From: Candidatus Zixiibacteriota bacterium
Lineage (GTDB): Bacteria > Zixibacteria > MSB-5A5 > GN15 > JAAZOE01
Direction: 5' to 3'
Length of the DNA: 64,000 nucleotides
Assembly (NCBI GenBank): GCA_023138975.1
Contig: JAGLON010000020.1
Span: 1 to 64,000, forward strand
The translations under genes and the position numbers were made by a program. This document shows positions 28,770-35,390 of this stretch, one piece after another (position 1 is the first letter of the stretch; each line of letters opens with the position of its first letter). The notes beneath the pieces were generated by a model. It was not told where the DNA came from and did no database searches. It saw only the letters and a list, made by a program, of their open reading frames with translations.

Positions 28770-28799
28770 TTTTTGTCCTAAAATAAAAATCCTTGTAAT
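28770..28799 (+). repeat. 30-bp direct repeat, copy 1
   Basis: The copy starts TTTTTGTCCTAAAATAAAAA and is identical to 28962-28991. The two copies flank the palindromic element at 28830-28937. Confidence 0.85.
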
Positions 28800-28829
28800 G
28801 TTCAAATGGCTTTACTCATCACTTTTAGA

Positions 28830-28937
28830 TTTGTCATACCCGCGAAAGCGGGTATCCAGTGGTGAGTAAAATCAATCTCCGCTCTGGATTCCCGACTCGC
28901 TTAGCCCCAGGAAGGGCACGCTCTCGGGAATGACAAA
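28830..28937. repeat. REP/MITE-like bipartite palindromic element
   Basis: The element has outer inverted repeats TTTGTCAT and ATGACAAA. Inside, ATACCCGC-GAAA-GCGGGTAT is a perfect 8-bp hairpin with a GAAA tetraloop (28836-28855), and ATTCCCGA/TCGGGAAT (28888 and 28924) forms a second arm pair. It contains no coding potential. A related element with the same tetraloop lies at 31227-31323. The ends resemble the widespread bacterial intergenic repeat family with a GTCAT-x-CCCGCGAAAGCGGG core. Confidence 0.75.
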
Positions 28938-28961
28938 AAAATTACTGATTTGAGATTGTTA

Positions 28962-28991
28962 TTTTTGTCCTAAAATAAAAATCCTTGTAAT
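28962..28991 (+). repeat. 30-bp direct repeat, copy 2
   Basis: This is an exact second copy of the repeat at 28770-28799, 192 bases downstream start to start. Confidence 0.85.
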
Positions 28992-29031
28992 TGTAAAGGC
29001 ATTAGTTGGTTACAGCGAATTGGCTTCACCC

Positions 29032-29053
29032 GTCTTTGACGAGTACCCTGTGC
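29032..29053 (+). repeat. Inverted repeat flanking the TIR island, left copy
   Basis: GTCTTTGACGAGTACCCTGTGC matches the reverse complement of 31141-31161 in about 17 of 22 positions, including an unbroken GACGAGTACC. The two copies lie on either side of the AT-rich two-gene island. Confidence 0.4.
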
Positions 29054-29283
29054 TTGCTCATTTTTTAAAGTTTTTTTCCCGTCTCTCTCTCCTAAGCGAT
29101 TCACTGTATAAGGGGGGAGGCACAGAAATAAGGGAGATGTGGTGGTGAAATTGGTAGGTTTCTACAACATTGTGTGGAGCACCCGTTAGAATAAAACATG
29201 AATATTGGACATTATGGTTGGTAATATGTTATATCTATTATATATTATGAATATAAAGAAGCTACTTCAAAAGGAAGCCAATA

Positions 29284-30090
29284 GTGAATAAGAAGCAAGC
29301 AGTAGAATTATTAAACCAAAGTCTTAAAGAGAGTAGTCATCTGACTGCAAATGAGGTAAGTAATCCCACATTTGTTAAATGGCGACGAGACACTGAGGTA
29401 AATTTAGAACATATCTTTGGCAAAGATACAAGGCATATACTGGAATTTAATGGAATATCGTATACACCAATGTCATTCAACCTTGGGGAATCGAATGATC
29501 AATTATTTTATGAAGCATTTCATGATGGAATTGATATAGCCCGATCAATTCTTAACTCAATGATTGATGAAATCAATAAATTCTGGGAGAACGAAGATAT
29601 TGTTGAAAGTACAGAACCAATTACGGCTGCTAAAGTTCATGAAAAATCAAATAAAGTATTCATTGTACACGGTCATGATGAATCCGCCAAACAATCAGTT
29701 GCACGGCTTCTTGAAAAGCTTGATTTATCTCCAATAATATTGCATGAGCAACCGGACAAGGGGAAAACAATAATTGAAAAGTTTGAGGAATTCTCAGATG
29801 TTGGATTTGCCGTTATATTATTAACTCCAGACGACATTGGTGGCATAGTAGGAACAAAGAATGATGATTTATCAGAAAGGGCAAGGCAAAATGTCATATT
29901 TGAACTTGGATATTTTATTGGGAAAATTGGCCGAAGTAGAGTATGTGCCTTACACGTAGGGAATGTCGAAATACTTTCAGACTACAGTGGTGTTTTATTT
30001 AAGAAAATGGGTTCAGGTGAAGAATGGAAGTATCAATTGGGTAAAGAGCTTAAAGCAGCAGGATATGGCGTTGACTTAAACAATATTTAG
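29284..30090 (+). CDS. TIR-like (PF10137/CAP12-type) predicted nucleotide-binding protein
   Basis: This is a 268-residue protein. Residues ~122-245 form a TIR-like domain: the first strand and loop are VFIVHGHDESAKQSV, the core strand is VGFAVILLTPDDIGG, and RARQNVIFELGYFIGKIGR carries E207, at the position of the glutamate needed for NAD hydrolysis in TIR domains. This domain type occurs in CBASS, Pycsar and stand-alone defence-related proteins. The N-terminal ~110 residues are unlike anything I recognise and may sense or oligomerise. The start is GTG at 29284, with AAGGAAG six bases upstream. The gene is AT-rich compared with its neighbours, suggesting transfer. It lies 16 bases before a membrane-protein gene. 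Confidence 0.85.
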   Translation: MNKKQAVELLNQSLKESSHLTANEVSNPTFVKWRRDTEVNLEHIFGKDTRHILEFNGISYTPMSFNLGESNDQLFYEAFHDGIDIARSILNSMIDEINKFWENEDIVESTEPITAAKVHEKSNKVFIVHGHDESAKQSVARLLEKLDLSPIILHEQPDKGKTIIEKFEEFSDVGFAVILLTPDDIGGIVGTKNDDLSERARQNVIFELGYFIGKIGRSRVCALHVGNVEILSDYSGVLFKKMGSGEEWKYQLGKELKAAGYGVDLNNI

Positions 30091-30106
30091 CCAAGTGAAG
30101 GTTATT

Positions 30107-30850
30107 ATGATTGAATGGATTAGTAGCAATTCAGCATTAGTTCATATTATCGCAACTTTGCTTTTAGTATTAATAACTGCATACTATGCTTATATAACAA
30201 GACGGATACTCATTGCTACAAATGAACAATCAAAATTAAGACTTGATCCAGTTATTGGAATAGAAATTGAAACAATTAATATATCAAAATTGTATGGACC
30301 TAATAGAAGAGAAATGTCAGTTAATATGAAAATTATAAATGTTGGTAATTCACCTGCTATAGAAATATTAATTGATGCGGAGGTCGAATTACGTTACTCT
30401 TCAATAAGTGATATTAATATTATTCCTGCACGATTAGGTCCAAATTTTGTTCCTTATCTTTGCCCGAATGAAATAACGGACAGATTTCACTCCCCAAGTT
30501 TTGGGAATAAATTAATATGTCACTTTTTTGATGATGTCCGAGAAGCACGGAGATTGAATATACATCGAATTGAAACAAAACCAACTGAACAATCATTTAG
30601 TACATCTAGATTATACATATATGCGTATTACAGAAATAGTCTTGGGCAAATATTTAAAAGCACATATGAAATTGAAATTGGTTTAAATAAAGCTGAGATG
30701 TATAATCCAATTCCATCTGATGATGAACAAGTGGATGTTGAAATGTACTATGTGCCTAAACCGAAATTTAATACCGTACCTATTGAGTCAAGAGTAATGG
30801 ATAAAGAACTCAATTCAAGAGAAGCGAATCGTAATTTGTGTGGCTGGTAA
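30107..30850 (+). CDS. Membrane-anchored protein of unknown function, partner of the TIR-like gene
   Basis: This 247-residue protein has one membrane segment at about residues 10-31 (LVHIIATLLLVLITAYYAYI), a short basic helix (TRRILIATNEQSKLRLDP) and then a beta-rich soluble domain. That domain includes VNMKIINVGNSPAIEILIDA, an Ig-like strand pair often seen in small membrane-anchored proteins of accessory regions. No catalytic motif is visible. ATG 30107 is preceded by GAAGG; a GTG 12 bases earlier is the alternative. The gene is AT-rich like the TIR-like gene, on the same strand and only 16 bases away, so they form one unit. Function is unknown; an effector or sensor role at the membrane is an inference. 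Confidence 0.7.
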   Translation: MIEWISSNSALVHIIATLLLVLITAYYAYITRRILIATNEQSKLRLDPVIGIEIETINISKLYGPNRREMSVNMKIINVGNSPAIEILIDAEVELRYSSISDINIIPARLGPNFVPYLCPNEITDRFHSPSFGNKLICHFFDDVREARRLNIHRIETKPTEQSFSTSRLYIYAYYRNSLGQIFKSTYEIEIGLNKAEMYNPIPSDDEQVDVEMYYVPKPKFNTVPIESRVMDKELNSREANRNLCGW

Positions 30851-31004
30851 TTATCGCTTGGCAGGTGTTGCATAAAAAAAGAATCATTACTTTATAAAAA
30901 TCAATTAAATGAACTTATCAACCCTCCACAACTTTGGTGGTGATTCTGAGCGTGTCCTCTTAAATAGATAACTATATTTTCTATAACGGAGGAAAGGAAC
31001 CGCT

Positions 31005-31103
31005 ATGCTCGCCAGTAAAAAACAAATAACGGCTAATCGCATAAATGCCCAGAAATCTACCGAAATTCACAAACAAGAAGAATCTATAAAAATAGTACCT
31101 TAA
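31005..31103 (+). pseudogene. N-terminal remnant of a NAQKSTGP-type protein
   Basis: A strong GGAGGAAAGGAA site precedes a 32-codon frame: MLASKKQITANRINAQKSTE and 12 more residues, ending in TAA. The block ANRxNAQKST is the start of a small-protein family that normally continues with GPRTxEGK and a longer body. Here the sequence leaves the family pattern right after KST. It is read as a truncated gene cut at the island edge. A genuine short peptide cannot be excluded. Confidence 0.5.
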
Positions 31104-31140
31104 TATGAAAAACGAACCCATTTTGCTCGTCGCAAACGGG

Positions 31141-31161
31141 TGCAAGGTACTCGTCGGAGAC
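31141..31161 (-). repeat. Inverted repeat flanking the TIR island, right copy
   Basis: Read on the minus strand it begins GTCTCCGACGAGTACC and pairs with the copy at 29032-29053, about 2.1 kb away. Confidence 0.4.
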
Positions 31162-31226
31162 TAGTGAACCCATTTGGAGGAGATGAATCCTCATATGGGA
31201 CGTTGCGTAGATGATCTGACTTGGGC

Positions 31227-31323
31227 ATGGATTCCTGCTTTCGCAGGAATGACGAATGAATAATTGAATGATGAAATAGTACATGGTAATAATTAGTGTC
31301 TCCCCTGCGAAAGCAGGGGTCCA
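31227..31323. repeat. REP-like palindrome pair
   Basis: Two hairpins face each other: ATTCCTGC-TTTC-GCAGGAAT (31231-31250) and CCCCTGC-GAAA-GCAGGGG (31302-31319). They sit in an outer arrangement TGGATTCCTGC to GCAGGGGTCCA. The GAAA/TTTC loops match the element at 28830-28937. The unit is non-coding. Confidence 0.7.
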
Positions 31324-31383
31324 TACATGGTTATTATAAATCTCGATGTAAGGATTATTGTGATAGCTGAAATGAGTCGACGA

Positions 31384-31416
31384 TTAAAAAAAGCCCCGAA
31401 GTTATTCGAGGCTTTT
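31384..31416 (-). terminator. Bidirectional terminator
   Basis: On the minus strand AAGCCTCGAA pairs with TTCGGGGCTT around a short loop, followed by T7; T5 follows on the plus strand. It ends the minus-strand TPR gene. Confidence 0.85.
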
Positions 31417-31444
31417 TATAAAGATACTATTTTCAATGACGAAT

Positions 31445-32362
31445 TTATTGTTCAGAAGCTACAACTTTAGCCTCTTTCAGGCTCTTAATTAGCTCCTCAG
31501 TGCTGGCAATATATTTCTTTGCTTTGGGCACTTTACGAGCAAGTTTCAAGAACTTCTGCCATTGAGCAATGCATGCATCATAATCTTCCGGATCTATGGA
31601 TTGAACCGAAATGGCCAGGTTATAGGCGGTTTTATAATCTTTCGGTTTAGCCTTGAGAGCCTTCTTGTAGTATGAAACAGCCTTGCTGAAGTTTTCTTTC
31701 TTGCTGTAAATTTTGCCCATATTTCTCAACGATTCAAAATGATTGGCTTTAACAGCGAGAGCTTTTTTGTAGGATTCAATCGCCTTGTTATAGCTTTTCT
31801 TTTTACCGTGGGCGGCTCCGAGAAGATATAACGCATAGTAGTCATCTGTTTTAGCCGTATATTTTTCCATTGCTCCGATACAGTCATCATATTTTTTGGC
31901 GCTGTAGTAGAGCTTACCGAGTTCTTTTTGAGCTTCGGCATAATTTTCATCGGCTGCCAAGGCACCTTCATAGGCGGCTTGAGCATTCGTTATTTTTTTC
32001 TGGACGGAATAGAGTTTACCCAGATTTATAAAACCAATGGGATCGCTCGGTTTTGCATCAGTATATGCCTTGAAACTACCTTCTGCCTCTTTATATTTCT
32101 TTTGAGCGAAATAAATAGATCCAAGATTCATGTGAGCGTCTACCAGAGTATTATCGAGTTCAAGCGCGCCTTTGTACAAAGATATAGCGGTGGCAGTATC
32201 ACCCTTCTGAACCGATTCAATTGCGGTATTAAAACTCTCTTTGGCTTGATTGGCTTTATCAACGCCTTCATCCTGAGCGATAGCTCCGGAAAAAAGCAAA
32301 GCGGCCATCAGGAGAGAGGCGCAGAGTAGTTTCAGCGGGAAACGTGTAAAAGAGTATTTCAT
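31445..32362 (-). CDS. Exported TPR-repeat protein
   Basis: This 305-residue protein has a signal peptide (MKYSFTRFPLKLLCASLLMA through GAIAQ). About six tetratricopeptide repeats follow (for example AHMNLGSIYFAQKKYKEAEG and ESLRNMGKIYSKKENFSKAV) and a K-rich end. It is likely a periplasmic scaffold for protein-protein contact. GGGAGAAG precedes ATG 32362 on the minus strand; a start 12 bases further upstream is less likely. It is downstream of purE with a ~70-base gap. Confidence 0.82.
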   Translation of the reverse strand: MKYSFTRFPLKLLCASLLMAALLFSGAIAQDEGVDKANQAKESFNTAIESVQKGDTATAISLYKGALELDNTLVDAHMNLGSIYFAQKKYKEAEGSFKAYTDAKPSDPIGFINLGKLYSVQKKITNAQAAYEGALAADENYAEAQKELGKLYYSAKKYDDCIGAMEKYTAKTDDYYALYLLGAAHGKKKSYNKAIESYKKALAVKANHFESLRNMGKIYSKKENFSKAVSYYKKALKAKPKDYKTAYNLAISVQSIDPEDYDACIAQWQKFLKLARKVPKAKKYIASTEELIKSLKEAKVVASEQ

Positions 32363-32434
32363 GTCTTCTCCCATCTTCGTTGTTGTATCTTCATATACTT
32401 ATATTCAGTTAAGGACGAAAATGTCCCAAAAATA

Positions 32435-32884
32435 TCAAAGAGAATTGCGGTATTTTTTGTGGGCCGCCGCAACCTTCTCGTCCGAAAGACCGATAATACG
32501 AGCCGCTAAAATGACGCTGTTTTTGGCGCCGGCCTTTCCAACGGCAACAGTAGCGACCGGAATTCCGGGGGGCATTTGAGTCATCGACAGCATCGAATCA
32601 AGACCCATGAATGACGCTGCAATCGGAACTCCGATGACCGGAAGGTTGGTATTTGCGGCTACGACACCCGGTAAATGCGCGGCCATTCCGGCCATGCAGA
32701 TGATAACTCGATAACCTTTATCGGCTGCGTCTCGCGCCAAGGCGATGGTTTTGTCAGGGTGGCGATGTGCTGAAGAAACTTCAAGATCAAATCCTATTTC
32801 CAGCTTATCAAGCATGCCGGCGGCTGCATCAGCGATTTCCTGATCGGATTTGGAGCCTATTATAATAAGAACGTCGTTTTTCAT
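32435..32884 (-). CDS. purE: N5-carboxyaminoimidazole ribonucleotide mutase PurE
   Basis: This 149-residue class I PurE converts N5-CAIR to CAIR in purine synthesis. It has the family motifs IIIGSKSD near the start, SSAHRHPDKT (usually SAHRTP), GMAAHLPGVVAANT and PVIGVPI. ATG 32884 follows a TTGAGG site and lies nine bases after the purD stop, so purD-purE form an operon. No purK is present in the window, although this class normally pairs with it. Confidence 0.95.
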   Translation of the reverse strand: MKNDVLIIIGSKSDQEIADAAAGMLDKLEIGFDLEVSSAHRHPDKTIALARDAADKGYRVIICMAGMAAHLPGVVAANTNLPVIGVPIAASFMGLDSMLSMTQMPPGIPVATVAVGKAGAKNSVILAARIIGLSDEKVAAAHKKYRNSL

Positions 32885-32893
32885 AAGCCTCAA

Positions 32894-34159
32894 TTATTTA
32901 ACCGCCTGATAGGCGATATCGCGCCGATAATGGGCGCCGTCAAAGTGAATGTTTTCAACCGTGTTATAAGCGGCCTTTAATGCCGCCGGTATTGTCTTAC
33001 TTACTGCCGTGACGCCCAGCACACGCCCACCGTTTGTAAGCCAGTTTTTGCCATCTTTCTTAGTCGCGGAATGAAACAGATAGGCATGATTTTCACGATA
33101 GGTACGAAGTCCGGTTATCTTTTGTCCGGTTTCGGCCTTGCCCGGATACCCTTTGGAAGCCATAACAATACACACGGCCGAACCGTCTTTCCACATCGGT
33201 TCAATAATACTGAGATTACCATCAACGATCGCAATGAAAATATCCGCCAGATCGGATTGGAGGAGGGGCAGTACAGCTTGAGTTTCAGGATCGCCAAAGC
33301 GGCAATTGAATTCAATAACCTTTGGACCGAATGTTGTAATCATTAATCCGGCGTACAAAATACCTTTATATCGGCGGCCTTCTTTTTCGAGTCCGTAAAC
33401 GGCCGGTTCGAGAATCTGCTCCTTAATAGTCTGCATCATCTGTTCATTGACAATATTGGTCGGGCAATAAGCGCCCATACCGCCAGTGTTGGGACCTTCA
33501 TCGCCGTCGAAGACCTGTTTGTGATCCTGAGAAGAGAGCATTGGTAGAATAGTCTTTCCATCAGTAAACGCCATCACTGTAATTTCGGGGCCGACCAGGC
33601 AATCTTCAATTACTATTTTATCACCGGCTTCACCGAAAATCATGTCACCCATAACTTTTTCAATAATATCGCAGGCTTCGTCAGAATTCTCGGCGCGAAT
33701 AGCTCCTTTACCAGCAGCTAACCCTGAAGCCTTTATAAACACCGGATAGGCGGCATTTTTGGCAAACGAGAGAGCCTCATCTTTATCCTCAAAAACCTTG
33801 AAGCTGGCAGTCGGGATATGGTACTTGCGCATGAATTCCTTGGCAAATGCTTTTGAGCCTTCGATTTCGGCTGCGGTTTTTGTCGGTCCGAATATTCTTA
33901 GTTTTTTCTTCTCAAAATAATCGACAATTCCCATGGTCAATGGTAATTCCGGACCGACTACCGTGAGGTCGATATTTTTCTCTTGTACAAATTTCGCCAG
34001 TCCTTCGATGTCGTCAACCTTGATGTTAACGGTTTCTGCCATCATCCCAATTCCATCATTGCCCGGTGCTGCATAAACTTTTTTGACTAACTGAGAAGCT
34101 TTTAGTTTCCAGACAAGCGCATGTTCTCGACCGCCAGAACCAATTACTAATATTTTCAT
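32894..34159 (-). CDS. purD: Phosphoribosylamine-glycine ligase PurD
   Basis: This 421-residue ATP-grasp enzyme makes GAR in purine synthesis. The N terminus MKILVIGSGGREHAL is typical. The ATP-grasp core includes KASGLAAGKGA and EFNCRFGDPETQ, and DEGPNTGGMGAY is present. AGGGAG precedes ATG 34159, while a longer frame upstream has no ribosome site. The length is normal. The divergent intergenic region upstream should hold its promoter. Confidence 0.96.
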   Translation of the reverse strand: MKILVIGSGGREHALVWKLKASQLVKKVYAAPGNDGIGMMAETVNIKVDDIEGLAKFVQEKNIDLTVVGPELPLTMGIVDYFEKKKLRIFGPTKTAAEIEGSKAFAKEFMRKYHIPTASFKVFEDKDEALSFAKNAAYPVFIKASGLAAGKGAIRAENSDEACDIIEKVMGDMIFGEAGDKIVIEDCLVGPEITVMAFTDGKTILPMLSSQDHKQVFDGDEGPNTGGMGAYCPTNIVNEQMMQTIKEQILEPAVYGLEKEGRRYKGILYAGLMITTFGPKVIEFNCRFGDPETQAVLPLLQSDLADIFIAIVDGNLSIIEPMWKDGSAVCIVMASKGYPGKAETGQKITGLRTYRENHAYLFHSATKKDGKNWLTNGGRVLGVTAVSKTIPAALKAAYNTVENIHFDGAHYRRDIAYQAVK

Positions 34160-34237
34160 ATAACTCCCTAATCCTGAAAGCATATTATATACAAAAACAC
34201 AGTATGAAATCAAGAGCTTTTTAGTCTATTGAATGCC

Positions 34238-34262
34238 TCAAACCAATCTCTATCTGGTTTGA
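34238..34262. promoter_or_regulatory. Perfect inverted repeat, possible enhancer or operator
   Basis: TCAAACCA and TGGTTTGA are perfect 8-bp arms with a nine-base spacer. The site lies about 170 bases upstream of the sigma54 promoter, a usual distance for an enhancer-binding activator site, and also close to the purD start, so it could act on either gene. Confidence 0.4.
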
Positions 34263-34419
34263 TACAAATAACTTCTACGAGAATAAGACACGATATTAGT
34301 GCATAAATATATATGTGCGCACTATTTCTGTGCAGAGACCGCTTGAGTAATTATTGTGAAGACCTTCTGTGTCGCCGTAAGTCAAAGTGTAACATAGTAA
34401 TAAGGTATTGTTTTGAGAT

Positions 34420-34434
34420 TGGCATGAGCTTTGC
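34420..34434 (+). promoter_or_regulatory. Sigma54 (-24/-12) promoter
   Basis: TGGCATGAGCTTTGC matches the consensus TGGCAC-N5-TTGC, with GG and GC separated by exactly ten bases. The start of transcription would fall near 34446, about 20 bases before the ATG and just ahead of the GGAGG site. An NtrC-type activator is encoded at 3298. Confidence 0.7.
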
Positions 34435-34465
34435 GATATGTTTGACAGTTGAAATGGAGGCAGGT

Positions 34466-35368
34466 ATGAAAAAAACTATTCTGATAATTCTGACGATTGC
34501 GGCCTTGGGCTTGGTTGGTTGCGACTGTGATGATTGTGTTACCAATACTGTTATTCTGGACAATGGCCCTCCGCCGGTGCCGCAGGGTGTCTATTCAATA
34601 ACCGGTGATGAATCCGTTGCAATTCACTGGCTTGAAATTGATGATGTAGAGGGTGATTTTGATTTTTATATTGTTTATCGGTCTAACCATCCTGATACCG
34701 GGTACTGGCCAATTGACTCGACTACTAATGATTATTCTGTCGATAACGATGTTACCAATGGTCAGACTTATTATTATGCCGTTTCTTCGATAGATGATGG
34801 CGGCCGGGTTTCCGATTTATCCTATGAAAATGTTTTTGATACGCCTCGACCGGATGGTATAAACCGCAGATTGTATGACTATAACAATCGCCCCGACGGG
34901 GCCGGCTGGGATTTTTCGGCGCAGGTGCCGGTAGCATATAACAGTATAAACTCTGATTTTTATATCGAGTACTTTGTGGACAATCAGATATTTTATATAA
35001 ATGTCGCCAATGTCGATACGGATATTCAAGACATGGGTTACACCGATGATCTGGATGAGATAAACTACTCTCCGGATGCAGGTTGGTCAAGTTTAGGATG
35101 GCTTGAGGTTATTATCGGCCATACATATGTAATTTGGACTGATGACAATCATTTTGCCAAAATCCGGGTGACTACGACCGATATGGCCGACAGCAGTGTT
35201 GTCATTGATTGGGCCTATCAAGTTGATGTCGGTAATCCGGAGCTCAAACCTCTGGTAAATCCGAAGCCTGATATTACCCGGCCAGATAATTATCTGCGCC
35301 TGGTCAACGTAAATCAAAAAGACACTTTTAGCTTTAGAAAAAATGCCGGTGGAGACGCTTCGTTTTAG
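34466..35368 (+). CDS. Lipoprotein with fibronectin type III-like domain
   Basis: This 300-residue protein has the signal sequence MKKTILIILTIAALGLVGC with a lipobox LVGC, then DCDDC. Residues ~35-125 read as one FnIII domain (AIHWLEIDDVEGDFDFYIVY, then TYYYAVSSIDDGGRVSD). The C-terminal half is a beta-rich domain I do not recognise. GGAGG lies seven bases before ATG 34466. Its promoter is of the sigma54 type, so expression is likely conditional. The next gene follows after 22 bases. Confidence 0.8.
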   Translation: MKKTILIILTIAALGLVGCDCDDCVTNTVILDNGPPPVPQGVYSITGDESVAIHWLEIDDVEGDFDFYIVYRSNHPDTGYWPIDSTTNDYSVDNDVTNGQTYYYAVSSIDDGGRVSDLSYENVFDTPRPDGINRRLYDYNNRPDGAGWDFSAQVPVAYNSINSDFYIEYFVDNQIFYINVANVDTDIQDMGYTDDLDEINYSPDAGWSSLGWLEVIIGHTYVIWTDDNHFAKIRVTTTDMADSSVVIDWAYQVDVGNPELKPLVNPKPDITRPDNYLRLVNVNQKDTFSFRKNAGGDASF

Positions 35369-35390
35369 TCTCCCGAAAGGCGGGTGAATT

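Larger units (their letters stand above)
28513..29283. other. Gene-free stretch of repeats and hairpins
   Basis: No gene is supported in these ~770 bases. From left to right they hold a terminator (28634), a CCGAAGA/TCTTCGG hairpin (28670-28688), a 10-bp GC-rich hairpin (28735), two 30-bp direct repeats (28770 and 28962) around a REP-like element (28830-28937), and a segment repeated in inverse at 31141. An AT-rich stretch (about 29190-29280) then leads into the TIR-like gene and could contain its promoter, for example around the TATATTATGAATAT run, but no convincing -35 box was found. Confidence 0.6.
30851..31444. other. Intergenic stretch with gene remnant and palindromes
   Basis: The stretch is about 590 bases long. 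It holds a short truncated reading frame (31005-31103), the right copy of the inverted repeat (31141), a hairpin around 31168-31200 (CCCAT and GAGGA pairing with TCCTC and ATGGG), a REP-like pair (31227-31323) and a terminator (31384). No complete gene is supported. Confidence 0.6.
34160..34465. other. Divergent regulatory region purD / lipoprotein gene
   Basis: These ~300 bases separate two divergent genes. They hold the perfect inverted repeat at 34238, AT-rich DNA around 34300 and the sigma54-type promoter at 34420. A reading frame runs through from 34313 but has no ribosome site and crosses the promoter, so it is not taken as coding. No clear purine riboswitch or PurR box was seen. Confidence 0.55.

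Noticed and set aside
28770-28991. CRISPR array
   Set aside because: There are only two copies of the direct repeat, 162 bases apart, the spacer is itself palindromic, and no cas genes are present.
29133-29158. tRNA-Leu-like stretch (GGTGGTGAAATTGGTAGG) upstream of the TIR-like gene, a possible attachment-site remnant
   Set aside because: Only the D-arm-like part resembles a tRNA. No anticodon arm, T arm or matching acceptor follows, so it may be chance.
31084-31324. Minus-strand reading frames of 66 and 74 codons containing SFLRKQES-like text
   Set aside because: This is the usual translation of the REP-like palindromes; there is no ribosome site and the frames overlap the hairpins.
34313-34465. 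N-terminal extension of the FnIII lipoprotein
   Set aside because: It would cover the sigma54 promoter and hide the lipoprotein signal; the ATG at 34466 has a strong ribosome site.
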